64,000 bases of DNA from M3007 sp964646615 (GTDB lineage: Bacteria; Bacteroidota; Bacteroidia; Chitinophagales; Saprospiraceae), in contig CAZYEV010000049.1 in assembly GCA_964646615.1 (NCBI GenBank), forward strand, positions 1-64,000, in the 5' to 3' direction. Of the stretch, positions 42,220-51,389 are shown piece by piece (positions within the stretch are counted from its first letter, which is position 1; every line of letters begins with the position of its first letter). Made by a program: the position numbers and the translations under genes. The notes under the pieces were generated by a model, which searched no databases, was not told the DNA's origin, and was given only the letters and a program-made list of their open reading frames with translations.

Positions 42220-43200
42220 ATGCGTAAACTCCTGTGTTTATGGCTGGCCTTCCTTGCCTTTTCTTGCCAGAAAGTGGATGATTGGGGTGTTCTGGTGCCG
42301 CCGACGGTGGACCAGGACGCCCATCTGCCCAGCGTGCGCGTGCGCGTGGCCGGGCGCGAGCGGCAACTTCACGTCCGGACGTTTGGCCGGGCCACAAATC
42401 CGCCCCTGTTTGTTTTACACGGGAGTTTTACGGACACCCGGCCCTATCGAAACATCTGCGAAAGCCTGGCCGATAAGTACCACGTCGTCCTGTGGGACCA
42501 ACGCGGCTGCGGTCTTTCCGAGCGCATCCCGGAAGAGGAGTTTACGTTGGAAACAGCCGTAGAGGAGATAGACGCTATGAAAAGCCTGTATTCGCCCAAC
42601 ACTAAGGTAACCCTCATTGGGCAGTCGTGGGGCGGGGGGCTGGCAACCCTCTACACCTCGAAAAGGCCGGAAAACGTTGAGCAATTGCTGCTCCTGGAAC
42701 CCATGCCGCTCACCGGCGACGATATGCAGCAGCTGTTCAAGACCATCGTACAGTTTCGCTACGACAACACCACCTGGAACAACCTGGCCCGACACGGGCA
42801 GGCCCTCAGCCCCAAAGACCACGAACAGATTGACTATCGCGCCATGATGATCCTGCGAAGCACCATGACAGCAGGCTATCACTGCGACGGCAACAACCCG
42901 CCCGCCTGGCCCATCCACCGCGTGGGCGGCTTCATAGAGTACGTGCGTAACAAGCGCTTAGGCAACCCGGTCGCAGGGTTCAAGTACAATTTTACCGAAG
43001 GCATCCAGAATTATCGCGACACCGTCCTGATACTGGGCGGCTCCTGCAGCTCTTTGGGCTACAACATGCAGAAAACGTACTCGCTGCCCCATTTCCCCAA
43101 CGCTCGTGTTGTGGAAATCAAAAACGCCGGACACCGCATGAGCATGGAAAAATTTGAGGAAGTAATGGCGGCTATTAAGGCGTTTTTGAAAGAGTACTAA
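42220..43200 (+). CDS. Alpha/beta-hydrolase lipoprotein
   Basis: The 326-residue protein has a hydrophobic start with a lipobox (LAFLAFSC). The hydrolase core shows LFVLHGSFTDTRPY as oxyanion region, VVLWDQRGCGLSER, the nucleophile Ser136 in IGQSWGGGLATLY, and the catalytic His in EIKNAGHRMSMEKFEE. The WDQRGCGLSE block is shared with proline iminopeptidases and related hydrolases, so an ester, lactone or N-terminal Pro peptide is a possible substrate. The lipobox suggests membrane anchoring facing the periplasm. Confidence 0.83.
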   Translation: MRKLLCLWLAFLAFSCQKVDDWGVLVPPTVDQDAHLPSVRVRVAGRERQLHVRTFGRATNPPLFVLHGSFTDTRPYRNICESLADKYHVVLWDQRGCGLSERIPEEEFTLETAVEEIDAMKSLYSPNTKVTLIGQSWGGGLATLYTSKRPENVEQLLLLEPMPLTGDDMQQLFKTIVQFRYDNTTWNNLARHGQALSPKDHEQIDYRAMMILRSTMTAGYHCDGNNPPAWPIHRVGGFIEYVRNKRLGNPVAGFKYNFTEGIQNYRDTVLILGGSCSSLGYNMQKTYSLPHFPNARVVEIKNAGHRMSMEKFEEVMAAIKAFLKEY

Positions 43201-43358
43201 GCGCTGGCTTCAGGGCAATGAAATATGTCGCACCTTTGAACGTTGCCTTTACCTTCCTGATATGTATGCTGCGCCTTTTCTGCATTCACCTACAACAAGT
43301 GCGTACTCAAAACGAGTCTTCCTGAAGCCGAACAACTGCGATATAACAGCCCCCTGAT

Positions 43359-43994
43359 ATGTACACCCGGCCTTTGCTTGCAGCTCTCCTGACGCTCTGC
43401 TGCGTATCCGTCGGCCAGGCCCAGTGGGTAGCAGAAGACCCCTGGCAAGCAGCCGCTCAGGCAGCACCCAAAGGTGCCTGGGCTACGTTAGAAGTCGTCA
43501 ACGGCGACTCTACATTCCTCATGGCGCTACCCGTTGTCCGCATAACCGCGCGGCGCATTTTCAAAGACGAAGCCGAACGCCGTCAGCACTTTCTCTATAC
43601 CCGTGCTGCGCGCAAAGTGTACCCTTATGCCCTGCAGGCCATTCACCTCTACGAAGAAGTGCAGGCCGAAACCCAGGATATGAACAAGCGCCAACGCCGC
43701 CGGTACTATCGGCGCGAGAAACGCGACCTGGAAAAAGACTACGAAGAACAACTCAAAAACCTGACGCGCACCGAAGGCAAGGTGCTCATCAAAATGATTG
43801 AGAAAGAACTCCATAAACCCTTTTACGAACTCATCAAAGAAACCCGCGGCGGCCTGGCGGCCAACTACTGGCACAACTTAGCCAAAATATGGGGCTACGA
43901 CCTGAAAACACCTTACGTGCCCGGAGCCGACCCTCTGCTCGATGAGGTGCTGCTCGACTACGACTTCGGCAAAACGGACTGGTGGCACTACTGA
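43359..43994 (+). CDS. DUF4294 family protein
   Basis: The 211-residue protein has a signal peptide (MYTRPLLAALLTLCCVSVGQ, then AQW). The mature part has VVRITARRIFKDEAERR, YTRAARKVYPYALQA and the basic KRQRRRYYRREKRDLEK, followed by GKVLIKMIEKELHKPFYELIKE and YDFGKTDWWHY at the end. These are the features of DUF4294, a family of unknown function confined to Bacteroidota as far as I know. It converges on the BNR-repeat gene with five bases between stops. Confidence 0.82.
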   Translation: MYTRPLLAALLTLCCVSVGQAQWVAEDPWQAAAQAAPKGAWATLEVVNGDSTFLMALPVVRITARRIFKDEAERRQHFLYTRAARKVYPYALQAIHLYEEVQAETQDMNKRQRRRYYRREKRDLEKDYEEQLKNLTRTEGKVLIKMIEKELHKPFYELIKETRGGLAANYWHNLAKIWGYDLKTPYVPGADPLLDEVLLDYDFGKTDWWHY

Positions 43995-43999
43995 CCCGA

Positions 44000-46900
44000 C
44001 TAATTGGCCCGAATGATCTCGATTTCCAGCTGGCGCACCAATTGGTTCAGCGCCGGAAGGTCGGCCTCGCGAATGCGCTGCCAGCGGGCCAACTCGGCGT
44101 TGATTTTTCCAAACAGCATGTCCCTGACCTGCACAGCCTGTGTGGTGGGTGGGAAATCACCTGCAGCAGCGACCTCCATGACGTTACCCAGCTGGTCGTT
44201 GAGCCGCACCGGAAAGTTGAGCGGGTCTTGCGAAGAGCGGTTTCTGGTCTGATACAGCGCCTCCTCGATCTCCGTCATGGCCGTCTGGACAGACTTCATT
44301 TTTTCGCGCAGCGGTTTGAGGCGATCTTCGTCGGTCAGGCGGCTTTCCAGCGTCTTTATCTGGCTGCGCACAGTGCGGATTTGCTCGATGGCCGTGTGTA
44401 TTTCCGATAGTTTATCGGCGCAAGCTTTGACGAACTCGAACTGCGCGGCGTAGTCCTCCGGCCGAGCGGAAGCGCGCGGGTCGGGCAGCACACTGAAGCG
44501 CTCCTCGGCCTGCTGGCCATTCCACACCAAGCGGACGCGGTATTCACCGGGCGGCACTTTGGGCCCGTTGAGGCGCGTGGACCACAGTACCAGGCCCTCA
44601 AACTTCTTGATATCGGGGTAGCGCAGGTTCCACACGAAGCGGTTACCACCGGCTTTGAGGTCGGTGAGCTTATCGGTCTTGTCGTGGTAGGAGGCGAAGC
44701 GCCGGATGAGATTACCCTGGGCGTCTAAGAATTCCAGGGCGATGGAGTCTTTTTCGGAGGGTTTGTTTTTCAGGTAGAAGTGCGTCATCACGCCGCCGGG
44801 GTGGTTGGTGCCGGCGGTTTTGAGGTTGCGCACCTGGCGCCCCTCCATGCGATAGGAAGGCATGGGCTGGTAGAGGTGGAAGTCCTTTTGCCCGATGCTT
44901 TCCTGCACCTGATGGAGCACCGTCAGGTCGTCTATGATCCACAGGCTTCGGCCCTGAGTGGCCGCGATGAGGTTGTCGTTTTTGATGGCCAGGTCGGTAA
45001 TGGGCACAATGGGCAGGTTGAGCTGGAAGCGTTGCCATGTGGCGCCGTCGTCGAAGCTGACGTACATGCCCTGCTCTGTGCCGCAGTAGAGCAAGCCGCG
45101 GCGTTTGGGATCGGCGCGCAGGACGCGCGTGAAGTGTTCGGCGGCAATGCCGTTGGTGATTTTGCGCCAGGTGCGCCCATAGTCGGCGGTATGGAACAGA
45201 TAGGGGCTGTAATCGCCCATTTTGTATGAAGTGGCAGCGATATAAAGACCACCTTTTCGGAACGGGTCGGGTTCGACGCAGTTGACCATGCACCATTTGG
45301 GCATCTGAGGCGGTGTAACATTGGCCCACGTGGCACCACCGTCGCGGCTGACGTGCACCAGACCATCGTCGGTGCCTACCCACAGCAGGCCGGGTTCGTA
45401 GGGCGACTCACAGGCAGCGAAGATGGTGCAATAGTATTCGACGCCGGTGTTGTCCTGGGTGATAGGGCCTCCGGAGGATTTCTGGCGTTCGCGGTCGTTG
45501 GTGGTCAGGTCGGGGCTAATAGTGGTCCAGCTGTGTCCCTCGTCGGTGGTTACGTGCAGATGATTGGAGGCGGCGTAGAGTTTGCGCGGATCGTGTGGCG
45601 AGAAGAAGAGCGGGAAGTTCCACTGGAAGCGGTAGCGCGCGTCTTCGGCGCCGTGGCCCATGTTGTCTTCGGGCCAGACGTTGATGATGCGGTAGGTTTT
45701 GTTGCGGTGGTCAACTCGAGTGAGGTATCCGTGGTACGAGCCCCCATAGACGATATCGTCGTTGGTAGGGTCCACGGCGATGTGGCCCGACTCGCCGCCG
45801 GCAGTGGGTTCCCAGTCGCGTTCTTCGATGCTGGTACCTTCGGTGCGATGCCGGATGCGCAGAGTACTGTTGTCTTGCTGGGCGACGTAGATGCGGTACG
45901 GAAAAGCATTATCGGTCGTTACGCGGTAAAACTGGGCAGTGGGCTGGTTGTGGTAGGTGCTCCAGGTTTCTCCGCCGTCGTAGGTGATTTGAGCGCCGCC
46001 GTCATCGGCGATGATCATGCGTTTGGGGTCTTCGGGGGCTATCCACAGGTCGTGGTGGTCGCCGTGGGGAGCCGATTTAGCGGTGAAGGTTTTGCCGCCA
46101 TCTTTGGAGACGTGGTACTGCACATTGACGATATAGACCTTGTCGGGGTCGTGCGTATCGGCATAGATGCGCGTGTAGTACCAGGCGCGTTGGCGCAGGT
46201 TTCGGTCGTCGTTGAGTTTTGTCCAGGTTTTGCCGCCGTCGTCGGAGCGGAAGACGCCGCCGTTTTGGGCCTCTATAATGGCCCACACGCGCTGTGGATT
46301 GGCAGACGACACAGCGATACCGATGATGCCGATGGTGTCTTTTTGCGGCAGACCGGGGTTGCGTGTCAGTTCCGTCCAGGTGTCGCCACCGTCGGTGCTT
46401 TTCCATAGGGCAGAGCCTTCACCGCCGCTGCTGAGGCTGTACGGAGTGCGGCGCACGCGCCAGGTGCTGGCATAAAGGATGCGCGGATTGGTAGGGTCGA
46501 AGCACAGGTCAATGGCTCCGGCGTCTTCATTGGCAAAGAGGATGCGTTCCCAGGTGCGCCCGCCATCTTTGGAGCGATAGACACCACGCTCGGGTGAGGG
46601 TTTGAACAGATCGCCCAGTACAGCGGCATAGACGAGGTCCGGGTTTTGTGGGTGCACCCGTATGCGCGGGATGTGGCGGCTGTTGGGCAGGCCCATGTAC
46701 ATCCACGTCTGGCCGGCATCCGTGCTCTTCCACACGCCCGTGCCGGCGCTGACGTTGCCGCGCACCGTCTTCTCGCCACCGCCCACATAGAGAACATTTG
46801 GGTCGGAAGGCGCTACTTCCACTGCGCCAATGGAGCCGCCGAAGTAACCGTCCGAGAGGTTTTCCCACGTACGGCCGCCATCGGTCGTACGCCAAACGCC

Positions 46901-47119
46901 ACCGCCCGTAGCACCGAAATAAAATAGGTTGGGCTTACCCACAACACCCACCACGGCCGCCGAACGGCCTCCTCGAAACGGGCCAATGCAGCGCCATTCC
47001 AGGGCATTATACAGGTGCTCACCTATCCGCGGCGTCGGCGCCGCAGGTGGGTTTTTTTGGGCAAAGGCCGACCCAATGGTCGTCAGAACAAACAACAGGT
47101 AACCGGGTATCCAGCGCAT
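44000..47119 (-). CDS. BNR/VPS10-type beta-propeller exported protein
   Basis: The 1039-residue protein has a signal peptide (MRWIPGYLLFVLTTIGSAFA). Two large propellers follow with many BNR/Asp-box turns (SxDGGxTW: TDGGRTWENL, SKDGGRTWERI, SRDGGATWANV, DYGRTWRKI), typical of sortilin-like and sialidase-like folds. The last 250 residues (GGVMTHFYLKNKPSEKDSI, VPPGEYRVRLVWNGQQ, then helices) are an Ig-like and coiled end. No catalytic site of sialidases is evident, so it is called by fold only. The frame extends 44 codons further up, but the signal peptide starts at 47119. A near-match promoter box (TAGCCTTG) lies upstream. Confidence 0.85.
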   Translation of the reverse strand: MRWIPGYLLFVLTTIGSAFAQKNPPAAPTPRIGEHLYNALEWRCIGPFRGGRSAAVVGVVGKPNLFYFGATGGGVWRTTDGGRTWENLSDGYFGGSIGAVEVAPSDPNVLYVGGGEKTVRGNVSAGTGVWKSTDAGQTWMYMGLPNSRHIPRIRVHPQNPDLVYAAVLGDLFKPSPERGVYRSKDGGRTWERILFANEDAGAIDLCFDPTNPRILYASTWRVRRTPYSLSSGGEGSALWKSTDGGDTWTELTRNPGLPQKDTIGIIGIAVSSANPQRVWAIIEAQNGGVFRSDDGGKTWTKLNDDRNLRQRAWYYTRIYADTHDPDKVYIVNVQYHVSKDGGKTFTAKSAPHGDHHDLWIAPEDPKRMIIADDGGAQITYDGGETWSTYHNQPTAQFYRVTTDNAFPYRIYVAQQDNSTLRIRHRTEGTSIEERDWEPTAGGESGHIAVDPTNDDIVYGGSYHGYLTRVDHRNKTYRIINVWPEDNMGHGAEDARYRFQWNFPLFFSPHDPRKLYAASNHLHVTTDEGHSWTTISPDLTTNDRERQKSSGGPITQDNTGVEYYCTIFAACESPYEPGLLWVGTDDGLVHVSRDGGATWANVTPPQMPKWCMVNCVEPDPFRKGGLYIAATSYKMGDYSPYLFHTADYGRTWRKITNGIAAEHFTRVLRADPKRRGLLYCGTEQGMYVSFDDGATWQRFQLNLPIVPITDLAIKNDNLIAATQGRSLWIIDDLTVLHQVQESIGQKDFHLYQPMPSYRMEGRQVRNLKTAGTNHPGGVMTHFYLKNKPSEKDSIALEFLDAQGNLIRRFASYHDKTDKLTDLKAGGNRFVWNLRYPDIKKFEGLVLWSTRLNGPKVPPGEYRVRLVWNGQQAEERFSVLPDPRASARPEDYAAQFEFVKACADKLSEIHTAIEQIRTVRSQIKTLESRLTDEDRLKPLREKMKSVQTAMTEIEEALYQTRNRSSQDPLNFPVRLNDQLGNVMEVAAAGDFPPTTQAVQVRDMLFGKINAELARWQRIREADLPALNQLVRQLEIEIIRAN

Positions 47120-47374
47120 AGTTCGTGTGTTTTTAATCTGAAAACAGACCGCAAGGCTACGAAAAACCCCGTAAACCGTGCCTTTAAGCGCTGGCGAGCC
47201 TACGGCACCATCACGTCCACAAACAAACCCGAGCTTTGGCGAGTCTTTCATCTCACCACCTCTACCCTCAGGGTTCCACCTTGAACCGTTTCAGCACCGC
47301 TTTTGACAAAAACCTGACAATGACCGCCCATAAGCGGCGTAACCTTGCGGGCTTAAACGTAAAAGCACTAAACC

Positions 47375-48451
47375 ATGCGCAACCTTTTCATTCTGCTAAG
47401 CCTTACCCTCATATCCCTCTCCGCCCTGGGCCAAACCGAAGCCATCTCCACCTCGCCCACCGAGCAAAAATACCTGCGCAACATCCGACAGCTCACCTTC
47501 GGCGGCGACAACGCTGAAGCCTACTGGAGCCCCGACGGAAAATGGCTTACCTTCCAGACCAACAACCCCGCCTGGAACCTCCAATGCGACCACATCTACG
47601 CCATGGAGGTGGAAAAAGCCGCTGGAAACCCCAACTATCGCCCTCTGAGCATCAGCGGCGGCAAAGGCCGCACCACCTGCTCCTACTTCATGCCCGACGG
47701 CAAACACATCCTCTTCGCCAGCACCATGGCTGGCGGAGCATCGTGCCCCCATGTACCCCAGCCTTCGGGTAAGTACCTGTGGCCCATCTACGACTCCTAC
47801 GACATCTATGTGGCCGACTTGCAGGGCAACATCGTGAAGCAGCTGACCAACCACCCTGGCTACGATGCTGAAGCCGTTGTCAGCCCAAAAGGCGATAAAA
47901 TCCTCTTCACCAGCACCCGCTCGGGCGACCTCGACCTGTGGACGATGGACCTCGATGGCTCCAACCTGCGCCAAATAACCTTCGACCTGGGCTACGACGG
48001 CGGCGCCTTCTTCAGCCCCGACGGCAGCCAGATCGTCTTCCGAGCCAGCCGGCCCAAAACGGAAGAGGAAATCCGCGAATACCGCGAGCTGCTGGCCCAG
48101 GGCCTGGTAGCCCCCACCAACATGGAAATTTTCGTGTGCAATGCCGACGGTACCAATCTGCGCCAGGTAACCCGCTTGGGCAAAGCCAACTGGGCGCCCT
48201 ACTTCCACCCTTCGGGCCAGAAAATCATCTTCTCCAGCAACCACCACTCCACACGCGGCTACGACTTCCAGCTCTACCTCATCAACGTGGACGGTACCGG
48301 GCTGGAGCGCATCACGACAGAAAGCATTTTCAACGCCTTCCCCATGTTCTCGCCCGACGGCAAACGCTTAGTCTGGAGCAGCAACCGCAACAATGGCGGC
48401 ACTCGCGACACCAACGTCTTTGTGGCGGATTGGGTGGAAGGGGAGCAGTGA
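47375..48451 (+). CDS. TolB-like propeller (PD40) exported protein
   Basis: The 358-residue protein starts with a signal peptide (MRNLFILLSLTLISLSALGQ) and consists of about six PD40 blades (AEAYWSPDGKWLTFQTN, AEAVVSPKGDKILFTSTRSG, GGAFFSPDGSQIVFRASR, NAFPMFSPDGKRLVWSSNR). It is a single propeller without a peptidase or barrel, so it likely binds a protein or glycan in the periplasm. A promoter-like TAACCTTG lies at 47340-47347. It ends 34 bases from the FMN reductase gene on the opposite strand. Confidence 0.85.
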   Translation: MRNLFILLSLTLISLSALGQTEAISTSPTEQKYLRNIRQLTFGGDNAEAYWSPDGKWLTFQTNNPAWNLQCDHIYAMEVEKAAGNPNYRPLSISGGKGRTTCSYFMPDGKHILFASTMAGGASCPHVPQPSGKYLWPIYDSYDIYVADLQGNIVKQLTNHPGYDAEAVVSPKGDKILFTSTRSGDLDLWTMDLDGSNLRQITFDLGYDGGAFFSPDGSQIVFRASRPKTEEEIREYRELLAQGLVAPTNMEIFVCNADGTNLRQVTRLGKANWAPYFHPSGQKIIFSSNHHSTRGYDFQLYLINVDGTGLERITTESIFNAFPMFSPDGKRLVWSSNRNNGGTRDTNVFVADWVEGEQ

Positions 48452-48485
48452 GGATAGCTCGCCCCGAACGACAGCACATGGGCCT

Positions 48486-49064
48486 TTAGCCCGCCAACGC
48501 CATTTCGCTCAGGCGCTTCTCAAAGACGGCTTCGGATAGCCACAGGAAGCCGTCCATGAACTGCTGGATATTCTTTTCAAAAGCCGCATCCAGGAGGTTG
48601 CCGTCCTCGTCGAAGCGCTGCTGCACCTGCCCGACGATCAGCATTTGCGGAATGGCATAGCCGGCAATACCCAGCACCAGTTGTTGCATGGCTAAAGCGG
48701 CCCGAATGCCGCCCAGGGCACCAGTGCTGACCGATACGACGCCAATGACCTTACGCGCAAATTCGCGGTCTTTAAGGTAGTCCACGGCGTTTTTGAGCGC
48801 TGCCGTGTAACTGCCGTTGTATTCGGGCGACACGAACAAGTAGGCATCTGCCGCTCGAATGCGGCGGGCGAAGTCTTCCAGGCCCTCAGGCGGGTTAGGG
48901 TGGCGGCTCAACACTTCCTCTAAGGCCGGGAACTGGTACTCGGCCAGGTCTAGCACTTCGGCGTTGTGGTTGGTGTGGGCCTCTATCCACTGTTTCAAGG
49001 CCAGCGTTACGCGATGCGACTGGCGATTGAGGCGCGTGCTTCCGGAAATGATAGCGATTTGCAT
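48486..49064 (-). CDS. NADPH-dependent FMN reductase
   Basis: The 192-residue flavodoxin-fold protein starts MQIAIISGSTRLNRQSHRV, where GSTR..S binds the FMN phosphate, and has the family signature SPEYNGSYTAALKNAVDYL. It should reduce FMN or small quinone, azo or nitro compounds with NAD(P)H in the cytosol. An in-frame start 21 codons earlier adds a segment foreign to the family, so the ATG at 49064 is used. It follows gldG in the order of transcription only after other genes, and no operon partner is evident. Confidence 0.88.
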   Translation of the reverse strand: MQIAIISGSTRLNRQSHRVTLALKQWIEAHTNHNAEVLDLAEYQFPALEEVLSRHPNPPEGLEDFARRIRAADAYLFVSPEYNGSYTAALKNAVDYLKDREFARKVIGVVSVSTGALGGIRAALAMQQLVLGIAGYAIPQMLIVGQVQQRFDEDGNLLDAAFEKNIQQFMDGFLWLSEAVFEKRLSEMALAG

Positions 49065-49243
49065 GGTCGTCAGAACGCGCTGGAGAACGGATGGTTCACG
49101 ATTCGTTTCACATTTTGAGGCCGACACGACCGCGTGCTTTGACAGAAATCCTCCACCAGAAACTGCATTTGGGCAAGGCCGATTTTAGGCCTATCCATGG
49201 ATGCTACTTTGCCTTAGTGGGTCTGGCCAAACTGGCTTAGCCG

Positions 49244-50944
49244 CTATTGGTATCGTCGCTTGCGTCGCCAATGGAAAAAGAGGCCGAACAGCGCCAGGAA
49301 GAGCAACGGCGCGCCGATATTGAGTGCCTGCCAGAGCGGTTTTTCTTCTTTGGCACGGACGGTATCTAACAGGCGCAGTTTGACCTCGCGCGAGCGGGCC
49401 TCGATGACGCCGGAAGACTCGATAAGGTACTCTACCGCGTTGATGAGCAGGTCTCGGTTAGCATAGGTAGCGTTTTCGAAGCGGTTGAAGCCCAGCGGGA
49501 GCCATTCCTTTTTAGCTCGGTCGCGCACAAAGTTGGCGGCCACATCGCCGTCGCTGATGACGATCATGCGCGTGGGCTGGCTTTGCGGGCGAAACGTCAG
49601 ACCGGCCTGGCGCAGTCCTTCGGCCATTTGCTCCGACACGCGATTTTCGTAGTTGGACGGGAACTCGCCTTCGAGCAGCACGCCCAGCGTCTGGTGGCCC
49701 TTGTTGAAATATTCCGGCTTGAGCTCTTCGCCCATGATTTCAAAACCCAACTCAATGGGGCTAAATTGCAGGCGGCTGTATCGGCTGCTGCGCAACAGCA
49801 CCGTCTTCTTTACCGGCGTTTTGGTGCGGATGGTGTCTATCGAAGAGCAAAAGCGCAGCTCGACGCGGTCTAAGTTTTTGACCACCGGATGGGTACCTGT
49901 GGGCAGCACCGCCAGGTGATAGGGCCAGGGGAAGAGCCGAAACTGCGGCGCGTTGCCCACCACGCCTACCTGAAGCGGGATTTGCGTGCACTCCATGTCG
50001 AGCACCAGATCGGGCTGAATGCGCACGCCGTACTTGAAGAGCATATCTTCGAGGTTGAGCGGGTAATCGCTCGGGATGAAGCGCTTTTGGTGGCGCAGGC
50101 TGTCTAAGCTGGCGTCGAGGCGGTCTATCAGCCACAGCACTTTGCCACCGTTCATGATGTACTGGTCTATGATGAACTTGTCGCGCTCCGAGAAGGCCGT
50201 GCGCGGCTGGGCGATGATGAGCAGCGCGCACTTGTCGGGCGGCAGGTGAATGATGGAGTCCAGCGTAATGCGGTCGGTATCGTAGAACTGCCGCAGCGAG
50301 CGCTCGAAGTCTTTGGTTTGCAGTTCATCCAGCTCTCCATGTCCGCGTGTGAACAGGATGATGGGCCGCCCTTTGGAGCGCAGTTTCTTGATGGCGTTGG
50401 CAAACTTGTATTCCAGCAGGCTGATGGAATTGTTGATGACCTCGTCGGGCAGCAGCGTAGGCGACTGGTTTTCCAACAGATTTACGATGACCTTGCGACC
50501 GCCGTAATGGAAGATGACCGTAGGGTAAATGATTTGCGATTTGCTTTCGCCTTCGCCGCGCACGTTGAGGTTGACGGGGGCAATGCCTTCTTCGAGCAGG
50601 GCTTTGCGACGGGCGTTGACCTCTTCCTTGCTGCCTTTGTTAGGGTCTTCGAACTGGTAGTCAATATAGCCACTGATGCTGCGGAAGTCATCGAGCATCT
50701 CGCGCGTGGCCGTGCGCAGGCGTTTGAAACCCGCCGGAAATTCGCCCTCCAACAGCACGCGCACGTAGATGCGGTCGTCTACACTTTTGAGCAGCTCGCG
50801 CGTAGGCTTCGTGAGCGTATAGCGCTTCTCCTCTGTGAGGTCAAGATGAGTATAGACCTGATTGGCCAGGATATTAACAAGGACTAAGATGCCGGCGAAC
50901 AGGCCAAATTGCAACAGAGATTGGGTGCGCTGGGAGCGTGGCAT
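49244..50944 (-). CDS. gldG: Gliding-motility ABC-type component GldG
   Basis: The 566-residue protein has an N-terminal membrane helix (FGLFAGILVLVNILANQVY), the DLTEEKRYTLT segment seen at the start of GldG, a large periplasmic part (YQFEDPNKGSKEEVNARRKAL, PTVIFHYGGRKVIVNLLE), and a C-terminal membrane helix (APLLFLALFGLFFHW) with a basic end. GldG works with GldF and GldA in gliding or surface secretion in Bacteroidota. gldF, often directly upstream, is not here: the upstream gene is hldD on the other strand, with the gldG promoter between them. A TTG two codons earlier is not used. Confidence 0.88.
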   Translation of the reverse strand: MPRSQRTQSLLQFGLFAGILVLVNILANQVYTHLDLTEEKRYTLTKPTRELLKSVDDRIYVRVLLEGEFPAGFKRLRTATREMLDDFRSISGYIDYQFEDPNKGSKEEVNARRKALLEEGIAPVNLNVRGEGESKSQIIYPTVIFHYGGRKVIVNLLENQSPTLLPDEVINNSISLLEYKFANAIKKLRSKGRPIILFTRGHGELDELQTKDFERSLRQFYDTDRITLDSIIHLPPDKCALLIIAQPRTAFSERDKFIIDQYIMNGGKVLWLIDRLDASLDSLRHQKRFIPSDYPLNLEDMLFKYGVRIQPDLVLDMECTQIPLQVGVVGNAPQFRLFPWPYHLAVLPTGTHPVVKNLDRVELRFCSSIDTIRTKTPVKKTVLLRSSRYSRLQFSPIELGFEIMGEELKPEYFNKGHQTLGVLLEGEFPSNYENRVSEQMAEGLRQAGLTFRPQSQPTRMIVISDGDVAANFVRDRAKKEWLPLGFNRFENATYANRDLLINAVEYLIESSGVIEARSREVKLRLLDTVRAKEEKPLWQALNIGAPLLFLALFGLFFHWRRKRRYQ

Positions 50945-50972
50945 AGGCAAGCGAGATTACGTACATCGGCTG

Positions 50973-50980
50973 CAAAGGTA
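50973..50980 (-). promoter_or_regulatory. -7 promoter box TACCTTTG for gldG
   Basis: The minus strand reads AATTACCTTTGCAGCC, about 29 bases before the ATG at 50944, so gldG is transcribed as first gene. Confidence 0.6.
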
Positions 50981-51389
50981 ATTGGTGTTCAGGCTGCCGG
51001 ATATTGCCCCCTACTTATTCACAGCCCTAACTCAGGGCACAGGAGCAGTTCGGCTTTCCAACCACACACTAACGGGCTCGAAGTCTAAAATCTTCCTCAG
51101 CGACGCTATTGAGTGCCGCCAGAAAGTTTTTGGGTGTTTTTCAGACACTTGCAGCTCTCTGACCGACTCTACGAGTAGCGAAGCAACGCCACGGAGACAC
51201 ACCGATACAACGAGTTGGCCCGGCAAATCCGAGAAAAGCAACCCATCGCGAACTTTGAGCCAGTATGTAAGAATACCCCAAAGGCGGCCATTAAGCATTT
51301 GGGTATCCCTCAGAATTCTGCCGATAATGCACTGGCGCGCTAACCGCATTCTTTTGCCGACCTTTGCCGCCCAAAAGCAACTCAGACGC
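50981..51389. other. Gene-free stretch with a possible decayed coding fragment
   Basis: Apart from the gldG promoter and a box-like GACCTTTG (51359-51366) before hldD, this stretch has no intact gene. At about 51179-51345 one plus-strand frame reads RSNATETHRYNELARQIREK and on to AIKHLGIPQNSADNALAR before a TAA. Stops directly upstream of it suggest a remnant. I do not recognise the family. Confidence 0.35.

Noticed and set aside
45353..46408. 351-residue open frame opposite the BNR-repeat gene
   Set aside because: Shadow of repeated Asp-box coding sequence in GC-rich DNA.
50982..51389. 136-residue N-terminal extension of HldD
   Set aside because: It crosses an intergenic stretch and the conserved NADP loop begins right after the ATG at 51390.
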